From positions 1-26,837 of the forward strand of contig CAPGBJ010000033.1 in assembly GCA_948616425.1 (NCBI GenBank): a stretch of DNA of 26,837 bases, written 5' to 3'. The notes under the pieces are model-generated. The model was given only the letters and a program-made list of their open reading frames with translations. It was not told where the DNA came from and ran no database searches. A program made the translations under genes and the position numbers. Shown in pieces: positions 21,116 through 26,837 of the stretch; positions within the stretch are counted from its first letter, which is position 1; every line of letters begins with the position of its first letter. This DNA comes from an uncultured Oscillospiraceae bacterium (GTDB lineage Bacteria; Bacillota; Clostridia; Oscillospirales; Oscillospiraceae).

Positions 21116-23154
21116 GCTGGCCCTGGAGCCAGTTAGGGCTGTCTGGTCCCTCCGATCTGTCTCAAGTGCGCCACGCCTATGCGGAGAAACTGAAAAGCAC
21201 CCACCCGGAGGAGGATCCGGAGGGGTTTCAGCGCCTCCACTCTGCCTATCAATTGGCCAGCTGTATGGCTCGCCAACAAAAGAGACGGGGGACTACGCCG
21301 TCTGCTGCCCCTACGGAGCGGCAATCTCAGGACAGACTGGTGGAGCAGCTTGGCCAGCCGACCCAGGAACAGGCTATCACCCGCCCTCCACAGAAGCGAG
21401 ATGAGGGGGAGATTGACTTTGATCGTCTGTTCCAGGAGGGCAGCGGAGTTTCCAGGCCGCGCCAGGAGGAGCGCGAACAGGACTTTGATTTTGACCAGCT
21501 GCTTCGGGAGGAAAAAGTGCCCCCGCGCCCTCCAGAGGAGGTGCAGCAGGACTTCGACTTCGACCGGCTTTTTGCCGAGGGAGAGGCGGAGCGGGTGGAG
21601 GCACGCCGCCGCCGAGGCCGGGAGCGGCGGAATATTTATGAACAGGAACAGCAGGTTCAATTTCATCAGGAGCAGGTGTGGTGGCAGAGTACCGAAGCGA
21701 TCCTCCACACCATTGAAACCATGTATCATGCTGGAGCCAGGGAGAATGAGTGGGAAAAGTTCTTTTTGGGACCCGTATTTCAGCAGAACAAGGGTAACAT
21801 TGACCTAATTTTTGGCTTGGAGGATTTTGTCAGCCTCCATCAGGATCTGCCCCAGAAGGTCAAGATAGCACTGTATTTGGCCTACAGCTTTGACAAAGGA
21901 GTATCCCGGCCTGAGCTGCGTCCCCTGTACCAGATGCTCCTTCCCGCTCGGCAGGCGGAGCAGGGAGAGAAACGTCGCCAGTGGATACACAACATTTGGG
22001 GCGGCGTGGGCGGTGTGGTTGGGGTGTTTGTTTTGGTCACCATCCTGACCTCCAGCTATCTCATCGTCTTTCTTATTCTGGGGGCGCTGCTCCTAATTGG
22101 CCTGAAAAAAGGTTGGTTTGCCAGAACACCGAAAAAGCTGAACAGAAAATCCAGACTGATAAAAGTTTTTGCTGTAGCCCTTGGTCTGGCCTGTATCTTT
22201 GCAGTGGTTTTATGGGGAATATCAGATGGTTCACCTGATGCCTCAGTGAGTGGGGGCAACGAGCTGGACCCCAGAGAGCAGGTGTGCCAGTACATGGAGG
22301 AGGACTTTGGGGTACCATTTTATTTCCGCCAAAGGGAGAGTGCGGCCACCGATTTCTCTGATAATATCTTTTCTCCGGAGTCTGAGCCGAACAAAATGTT
22401 TTTAGCAGGCCCGGATGCGGAGCGTTCCACCCAGGAAGGGAAACGGGGGTATACCACCAATTACCCCGATATGATGGTACGTTGGGCCATAAGCGATTTT
22501 GCCAAGAGCTGGGATCTCAAGAATGAGGATGTAAATTACGTGAGCAATGACCAGGGGATGGAGCGGTGGGAGACCTCAGGAGTCTACCTGATTGTGCTGC
22601 CCTTCTATGGGGGTGGCGACCTCATCTCTGCCCTGGGGGAGTTGTTGGAGAAATTGCCCCAAGAGGATTGGTATCAGTTGCAACCGCCAAAGTTTGAAGT
22701 GGTGTTGTGCAGTGATGAGCTGGAGGCAGGCCGATTGATCCTTTATCAATACCAATCCTCTGATGGAAGCTTTGATGCGGAAAGTATTCGCGAACTGTAT
22801 GAGAGTGCTTTTGCTCATTCCTACTGTGCCCAAATTATCCAGGAATGTGAGCTGGATCGGGATTTTACCAGCTATGACCATACGGAGATCTACACCTTGA
22901 CCAACGGCGGTATGGCCGAACTGAAAGGCTTAAACTGCTGTCGGCTTTACGGCCTGGATGAAAAGGGTCAGACCGCGATGGAATACTATATCAATGTGGA
23001 GAAGGCCAGAGTATCTACCATTTATTGTGTGCCTGGTGGCTACTGGGAGGAGGGCGGTAGGGAGGACGCGCTTGAGGATCGTCTGATCATCGACCGAAAG
23101 AACCGCTTGGGGACACTCATGGTTCAGTACCCCTGGGGACCTGAAACGTGGTAA
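21112..23154 (+). CDS. Membrane-anchored J-like co-chaperone candidate of HscC
   Basis: A 680-residue protein. Residues about 1-55 are a J-domain-like helical region in which the diagnostic HPD is HPE (31-33). A disordered charged part (60-175) contains three copies of a short acidic motif centred on DFD (102-109, 124-131, 147-154). A helical region follows (185-285). Then a 35-residue hydrophobic stretch (298-332, one long or two short membrane segments), a strongly basic loop (332-350) and a membrane segment (350-370). The C-terminal 300 residues are a soluble domain that I do not recognise. The positive loop suggests a cytoplasmic N-terminus and an extracytoplasmic C-terminal domain. Co-translation with hscC makes it the likely partner, as DjlB/DjlC are for E. 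coli HscC. Confidence 0.75.
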   Translation: MSWPWSQLGLSGPSDLSQVRHAYAEKLKSTHPEEDPEGFQRLHSAYQLASCMARQQKRRGTTPSAAPTERQSQDRLVEQLGQPTQEQAITRPPQKRDEGEIDFDRLFQEGSGVSRPRQEEREQDFDFDQLLREEKVPPRPPEEVQQDFDFDRLFAEGEAERVEARRRRGRERRNIYEQEQQVQFHQEQVWWQSTEAILHTIETMYHAGARENEWEKFFLGPVFQQNKGNIDLIFGLEDFVSLHQDLPQKVKIALYLAYSFDKGVSRPELRPLYQMLLPARQAEQGEKRRQWIHNIWGGVGGVVGVFVLVTILTSSYLIVFLILGALLLIGLKKGWFARTPKKLNRKSRLIKVFAVALGLACIFAVVLWGISDGSPDASVSGGNELDPREQVCQYMEEDFGVPFYFRQRESAATDFSDNIFSPESEPNKMFLAGPDAERSTQEGKRGYTTNYPDMMVRWAISDFAKSWDLKNEDVNYVSNDQGMERWETSGVYLIVLPFYGGGDLISALGELLEKLPQEDWYQLQPPKFEVVLCSDELEAGRLILYQYQSSDGSFDAESIRELYESAFAHSYCAQIIQECELDRDFTSYDHTEIYTLTNGGMAELKGLNCCRLYGLDEKGQTAMEYYINVEKARVSTIYCVPGGYWEEGGREDALEDRLIIDRKNRLGTLMVQYPWGPETW

Positions 23155-23215
23155 AGTCTCCCTGATATGGGGTACGATAACATTCATTTTGCCAACAGAT
23201 GATAAGTATGTGCTT

Positions 23216-23251
23216 AGGGACTCGTCAGTCAGCGGCTGGCGGGTCCCTTTG
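23216..23251 (+). terminator. Terminator of the hscC operon
   Basis: A stem of about 13 pairs (23216-23228 with 23236-23248, including G-T pairs) with a seven-base loop, then TTGT. The U-tract is short. From here to 23404 no gene is visible; the only other structure is a small palindrome at 23330-23344 (GGTGAA/TTCACC). Confidence 0.6.
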
Positions 23252-23404
23252 TGAGCCTGGAAGTACTATCGAGAAAGGCTGCAGATGGGTGGTTGTTTGA
23301 AATGGTGCAGCTGGAAAGCCTACCAGAAAGGTGAATGATTCACCAGTTATATAGCATGATCTTGAGTTTCTCTATAGGACTTCAGATTTATGGGTAAGAG
23401 GAAT

Positions 23405-23430
23405 GGGGGTACGCCTTACGGCGTACCCCC
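23405..23430 (-). terminator. Hairpin after the glutamate dehydrogenase operon
   Basis: A perfect 11-bp stem (23405-23415 with 23420-23430), 15 bases beyond the end of the second dehydrogenase gene. No T-run follows on either strand, so it may stop polymerase weakly or protect the 3' end. Confidence 0.55.
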
Positions 23431-23445
23431 GAAGAATCAGGCGTT

Positions 23446-24789
23446 TTAAAGACCTTGGGCAATCATAGCTTCAGAAATTTTTCTGAATGCAGCGATATCG
23501 TTGCCAGCAATAAGGTCATCTCCCAAGCCATATTCCTTAGATGCAGCGGCAGAAGCGTCGTAAATACTGCTCATAATACCACGCAGCTTTTCGTCCACCT
23601 CGGACCGAGTCCAGTTGTAGCGGATGGAGTTTTGGGCCATCTCCAAGGCGGACACCGCCACGCCGCCAGAACCAGAGGCCTTGGCCCCCGCGGTATGAAT
23701 CTTGGGACTGAGGCGCAGCAGCTTCATGGCCTCAGCAGTGGCGGGCATGTTGGCCCCCTCCACATAGTAGCACACATCGTTGGCCAGGATACAAATGGCG
23801 TCCTCCACATCCAACTCGTTTTGGGTGGCACAGGGGATCACCACATCTGTTTTGACCTCCCAGGGCTTTTTTCCGGGGAAGAATTCTACGCCAAACTTGC
23901 GGGCATAGGCGGACACCCGGTCTTTGCCGCTGTCACGCATTTCCATTAGGTAGTTCAGCTTCTCCTGGCCGCTGACGCCCTCTGGGTCGTATACATAGCC
24001 GTCAGGACCGGAGAGGGTGACTACTTTGGCGCCCAGCTGGGCCGCCTTGCGGCATACGCCCCAAGACATATTGCCGAAGCCGGATACAGCGATGGTCTTG
24101 CCCTCCAGAGAGTCTCCATGGCTGGATACCATCCGCTCTAGGAAGTAGACGGTACCTGAGCCGGCAGCCTCCAGACGGACCTTGCTGCCGCCATAGGTGA
24201 GCCCTTTTCCAGTGAGGGCGGAACTCTCCGCCTTGCCCAGCAGACGCTTGTATTGGCCATATAAATAGCCGATCTCTCTGGCACCCACGCCGATATCTCC
24301 GGAGGGAATATCGGTATCGGCGCCAATGTAGCGGTACAGGGCATTCATAAAGGACTGGCAGAAGCGCATGATCTCCCTGTCACTTTTGCCCCTGGGATCA
24401 AAGTCAGCACCGCCAGAGGCTCCGCCAATGGGCAGGCCGGTGAGGGCGTTTTTGTAGGTCTGTTCAAAACCTAAAAACTTGACTACGCTCTCGTTGACCG
24501 AGGGATGGAAGCGCAGACCTCCCTTGTAAGGGCCAATGGCGCTGTTAAACTGTACCCGATAGCCGTGGTTGGTGTGGGCTACCCCCTGATCGTCCACCCA
24601 AGGTACCAGGAAGGTGACCATCCGCTCTGGTTCCACCATACGGGTGAGCAGGTCTAATTTCTCGTAGCGGGGGTCGTCCAGAGCGGGATCGATCATTTCC
24701 AGCCAGATCTGAACGGATTGGAGGTATTCCAGTTCGCTGGGATACTTCTGGCGGAGCCGTTCCAATACACGGGCCGCGTAGTTATTCAT
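23446..24789 (-). CDS. Glutamate dehydrogenase paralogue lacking the catalytic lysine
   Basis: A 447-residue protein colinear with Clostridium symbiosum NAD-glutamate dehydrogenase, so its residue numbers can be compared directly. The substrate residues Lys89, Lys113, Asp165, Thr193, Arg205, Asn240, Val377 and Ser380 are kept, as is the Rossmann motif GFGNMSWG (237-244). The catalytic Lys125 is Ser (GGASGGAD; codon TCT at 24417-24415). Further active-site changes are Ser128 to Ala, Thr209 to Ala, Tyr211 to Ser and Asn373 to Gly. The reading frame is intact, so this is not a decaying pseudogene. It should be unable to deaminate glutamate normally. It follows the intact copy by 12 bases, with TAAGGAGGG overlapping that gene's stop, so both are made together. 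It may be regulatory, structural or have altered chemistry. Confidence 0.9.
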   Translation of the reverse strand: MNNYAARVLERLRQKYPSELEYLQSVQIWLEMIDPALDDPRYEKLDLLTRMVEPERMVTFLVPWVDDQGVAHTNHGYRVQFNSAIGPYKGGLRFHPSVNESVVKFLGFEQTYKNALTGLPIGGASGGADFDPRGKSDREIMRFCQSFMNALYRYIGADTDIPSGDIGVGAREIGYLYGQYKRLLGKAESSALTGKGLTYGGSKVRLEAAGSGTVYFLERMVSSHGDSLEGKTIAVSGFGNMSWGVCRKAAQLGAKVVTLSGPDGYVYDPEGVSGQEKLNYLMEMRDSGKDRVSAYARKFGVEFFPGKKPWEVKTDVVIPCATQNELDVEDAICILANDVCYYVEGANMPATAEAMKLLRLSPKIHTAGAKASGSGGVAVSALEMAQNSIRYNWTRSEVDEKLRGIMSSIYDASAAASKEYGLGDDLIAGNDIAAFRKISEAMIAQGL

Positions 24790-24801
24790 ACTTTTCCCTC
24801 C

Positions 24802-26148
24802 TTATACCAGGCCGTAGGCCAGCATGGAGTCAGCCACCTTCAAAAAGCCGGCAATGTTGGCGCCAGCTACCAGGTTGCCGGTCAGTCCAAATTGCTCAGC
24901 AGCCTGGGAGGCGTTGTGATACAGATCGGTCATGATGGTTTTAAGCCGGTCGTCCACCTCCTGGAAGGACCAGGAGAAGCGCATGGAGTTCTGACTCATC
25001 TCCAGGGCGGAGACGGCCACGCCGCCAGCATTGGACGCTTTGGCAGGGGCGAAGAGCAGTCCGGCCGCTTGAATGGCGTCTACTGCATCAGGTGTGCAGG
25101 GCATATTCGCCCCCTCAGCCACTGCGAAGCAGCCATTTTTGATCAACGCTTTGGCTCCTTCCAAAGGCAGTTCGTTCTGGGTGGCACAGGGCAAAGCAAT
25201 ATCACAGGGGACATTCCAGATGCCTACGCAGCCCTCGTGGTATTCTGTACCGGGCTTACGGGCGGCGTATTCTTTGATGCGGCCCCGCTCTACTTCCTTA
25301 ATCTGTTTCATCAGATCAAGATTGATGCCCTCCTTGTCGTATATATAGCCGTTGGAGTCGGACATGGCTACCACTTTGCCGCCCAGCTGGGTGGCCTTGT
25401 CACAGGCATAGATCGCTACATTGCCAGAGCCGGAGATGACCACAGTGGACCCGGCAAAACTCTTACCCGCATCTTTGAGCATATTATCGGTAAAGTAGCA
25501 CAGACCATAGCCAGTGGCTTCCTTTCGAGCCAGAGATCCACCATAGGTGAGGCCCTTGCCGGTAAGAACACCGGTAAATTCGTTGCGCAGCCGCTTATAC
25601 TGACCAAAGAGATAACCAATTTCTCTGGCACCCACACCAATGTCCCCGGCTGGTACGTCAGTGTCGGGACCGATGTACTTAAATAGCTCATTCATGAAGG
25701 ACTGGCAGAAACGCATGACCTCCGCTTCACTTTTGCCCTTGGGATCGAAGTCAGAGCCGCCCTTGCCGCCGCCGATAGGCAGGCCGGTGAGACTGTTTTT
25801 AAAGGTCTGCTCAAATCCCAAAAACTTGATGATGCTTTCGTTGACCGAGGGATGGAAGCGCAGGCCCCCCTTGTAGGGACCAATGGCGCTGTTAAACTGG
25901 ATGCGGTAACCCCGGTTGACATGGATATTTCCGCTGTCATCCTCCCAGGGGACTCGGAATTTGATTGTACGTTCCGGCTCCACAAGGCAATCCATAACGC
26001 CCTCTTTAATCAGTTCAGGGCGAGCATTGGCCACAGGCGACAGGGAGGTGAGCACCTCCCGCACTGCCTGATGAAATTCCGGCTCGGCGGGATCACGTTT
26101 GATAACGCGCTCCATCAGCTCGTTCAAATACTCATTTTGAATGCTCAT
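24802..26148 (-). CDS. gdhA: Glutamate dehydrogenase, NADP-type, catalytically complete
   Basis: A 448-residue hexameric enzyme interconverting glutamate with 2-oxoglutarate and ammonia. All expected active-site features are present: Lys93 and Lys117 for substrate carboxylates, the catalytic Lys129 in GGGKGGSDFD, an aspartate in AGDIGVGARE, EATGYG, and KASNAGGVAVSALEMSQNS near the C-terminus. The coenzyme motif GSGNVAIYA followed by AMSDSNGYIY resembles NADP-dependent clostridial and enterobacterial GdhA, so NADP(H) use is likely. First gene of a two-gene operon; GGAGG precedes the ATG, and a promoter with a palindrome lies about 65-110 bases upstream. Confidence 0.95.
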   Translation of the reverse strand: MSIQNEYLNELMERVIKRDPAEPEFHQAVREVLTSLSPVANARPELIKEGVMDCLVEPERTIKFRVPWEDDSGNIHVNRGYRIQFNSAIGPYKGGLRFHPSVNESIIKFLGFEQTFKNSLTGLPIGGGKGGSDFDPKGKSEAEVMRFCQSFMNELFKYIGPDTDVPAGDIGVGAREIGYLFGQYKRLRNEFTGVLTGKGLTYGGSLARKEATGYGLCYFTDNMLKDAGKSFAGSTVVISGSGNVAIYACDKATQLGGKVVAMSDSNGYIYDKEGINLDLMKQIKEVERGRIKEYAARKPGTEYHEGCVGIWNVPCDIALPCATQNELPLEGAKALIKNGCFAVAEGANMPCTPDAVDAIQAAGLLFAPAKASNAGGVAVSALEMSQNSMRFSWSFQEVDDRLKTIMTDLYHNASQAAEQFGLTGNLVAGANIAGFLKVADSMLAYGLV

Positions 26149-26213
26149 AGCAATTCCTCCCGAAAGTTTATTTGTCGAAACTTGCTTACTCTCTCCTTTT
26201 TTGGAGTAATATC

Positions 26214-26242
26214 ACCTTACCACGATTATTTTTGCAAGTCAA
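26214..26242 (-). promoter_or_regulatory. Promoter of the glutamate dehydrogenase operon
   Basis: Read on the minus strand: TTGACT (26242-26237), 17 bp, TAAGGT (26219-26214). The -35 is strong and the -10 is weak, which often goes with activator control. The -35 forms one arm of the palindrome at 26233-26258. Confidence 0.5.
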
Positions 26243-26258
26243 TATTTTTTGACCTGCA
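26233..26258. repeat. Near-perfect inverted repeat over back-to-back promoters
   Basis: Ten-base arms (26233-26242 and 26249-26258) match at nine of ten positions, with a six-base spacer. Each arm contains the -35 of one of two divergent promoters. It could be an operator, or simply two -35 elements facing away from each other with extra chance identity. Confidence 0.5.
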
Positions 26259-26277
26259 TATTGAAAATTTGTTTAAT
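26249..26277 (+). promoter_or_regulatory. Unassigned plus-strand promoter
   Basis: TTGACC (26249-26254), 17 bp, TTTAAT (26272-26277). It points into a 270-base interval without an ORF ahead of glpK, so it makes either a long leader or a small RNA. Confidence 0.5.
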
Positions 26278-26324
26278 AAGTTAAAGTGTTAGTCTGATAA
26301 GAATGCGCTTTCGGCGTTTTGACA

Positions 26325-26362
26325 TGCACATATGCCATTGCAAAATGGGGGCAGTCTGTGCA
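26325..26362 (+). other. Hairpin with GNRA loop in the gene-free interval before glpK
   Basis: An outer 6-bp stem (26325-26330 with 26357-26362) and an inner 5-bp stem (26335-26339 with 26344-26348) closed by a GCAA tetraloop. It has no U-tract. The rest of 26284-26493 shows no ORF worth reporting. Confidence 0.4.
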
Positions 26363-26493
26363 TACCCTCCATGCTGGCCTTTTTCAGCTATTGGTGTCCT
26401 GTAGAGATGGCTAAGAAATATGTCCTCCTCATCTACAAGATGATATTATAGTGTTGTGGGAGGGGCAACTATGTGTGCTTCTGACAGTTCCCC

Positions 26494-26522
26494 TTGTTTT
26501 CCCCTCTAATTTGCGGTATAAT
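26494..26522 (+). promoter_or_regulatory. Promoter of glpK
   Basis: TTGTTT (26494-26499), 17 bp, and a perfect TATAAT (26517-26522), about 30 bases before the glpK ATG. Confidence 0.65.
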
Positions 26523-26551
26523 ATAGCAAAATGAAAGGAAAGGGGAACGCT

Positions 26552-26837
26552 ATGGAAAAACGCTATATTGCAGCTTTGGATCAGGGGACGACCAGCAGCC
26601 GCTGTATCCTCTTCGACCGTGAGCAGAAGATAGTGGGCGTGGCCCAGAAGGAGTTTACCCAGTTTTACCCAAGGCCTGGCTGGGTGGAACACGACCCTAT
26701 GGAGATCTGGTCCAGCCAGTATGGTGTTTTAATGGAGGCGCTGGCCCAGAGTGGAGTAAATATTCGGGAACTGGCAGGTATCGGTATTACTAACCAGCGA
26801 GAAACCGCGATTGTCTGGGACAGAGAGACTGGGCGGC
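26552..26837 (+). CDS. glpK: Glycerol kinase, N-terminal part (runs off the window)
   Basis: The first 95 codons of a FGGY-family kinase that phosphorylates glycerol to glycerol-3-phosphate. The N-terminal phosphate-binding loop ALDQGTTSSR (8-17), the glycerol-binding stretch GWVEHDP (43-49) and the NQRET motif (81-85) identify it as glycerol kinase rather than another sugar kinase. GGAAAGGGG precedes the ATG. The gene is cut by the end of the window and appears intact up to there. Confidence 0.93.
   Translation, partial: MEKRYIAALDQGTTSSRCILFDREQKIVGVAQKEFTQFYPRPGWVEHDPMEIWSSQYGVLMEALAQSGVNIRELAGIGITNQRETAIVWDRETGR

Noticed and set aside
23330..23344. Short palindrome GGTGAA/TTCACC
   Set aside because: Six-base arms in a gene-free spacer are expected by chance at this scale; no promoter overlaps it.
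24718..25686. 322-codon plus-strand ORF
   Set aside because: It lies antisense to the two glutamate dehydrogenase genes, whose conserved protein sequence explains the open frame; it has no recognisable protein features.
26269..26286. Rex-operator-like sequence upstream of gdhA
   Set aside because: Only the left half resembles TTGTTAA; the right half does not match the inverted copy, and the spacing is off.

Overview
The window reads as a stretch of chromosome from an anaerobic, spore-forming, fairly high-GC member of the Clostridia, most likely Oscillospiraceae (the Flavonifractor / Pseudoflavonifractor / Intestinimonas area). The reasons are the spoIIGA-sigE pair, a complete clostridial rnfCDGEAB operon, Rex, a glutamate dehydrogenase that aligns residue by residue with the Clostridium symbiosum enzyme, and a divergent SEDS protein. 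The lineage is an inference from gene content; no rRNA or tRNA gene was seen.

Layout. 1-900: a PilZ-domain protein with its terminator. 900-2970: spoIIGA-sigE behind a long, structured leader and a promoter with the wide -35/-10 spacing known from Spo0A-controlled spoIIG. 3070-4870: rex overlapping a gene for a secreted three-SLH-domain protein. 4880-5160: a 48-residue cysteine/asparagine-rich membrane microprotein behind a sequence matching the SigK consensus. 5220-10460: rnfCDGEAB, tightly coupled, with a hairpin-rich leader and a strong terminator. 10462-11667 (-): FtsW/RodA-family glycosyltransferase. 11750-13723: tsaE-tsaB-upp. 13802-16187 (-): diaminopropionate ammonia-lyase and a YgeY-type M20 hydrolase, with a divergent AraC-type regulator. 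17201-17526: frameshifted scrap of a large serine recombinase. 17523-19254: Lsa-like ABC-F ribosome-protection gene preceded by a promoter, a six-residue leader peptide and an intrinsic terminator. 19303-23154: HscC-type Hsp70 coupled to a membrane-anchored J-like protein. 23446-26148 (-): two tandem glutamate dehydrogenases. 26552-end: start of glpK.

How the parts fit. Rnf couples ferredoxin oxidation to NAD+ reduction and ion export; Rex senses NADH/NAD+; the glutamate dehydrogenases and the diaminopropionate pathway feed amino-acid nitrogen and carbon into the same redox economy. SpoIIGA activates pro-SigE in the mother cell, and the cysteine-rich microprotein looks like a late mother-cell product.

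Most noteworthy: (1) the second glutamate dehydrogenase has Ser in place of the catalytic Lys while its fold and other substrate lysines are kept, suggesting a pseudoenzyme co-transcribed with an intact copy; (2) the ABC-F gene has a full attenuation-type leader; (3) the HscC partner has a J-like region with HPE instead of HPD and three regularly spaced DFD-type acidic motifs; (4) the cysteine-rich microprotein with its SigK-like promoter; (5) the recombinase scar between the regulator and the resistance gene.
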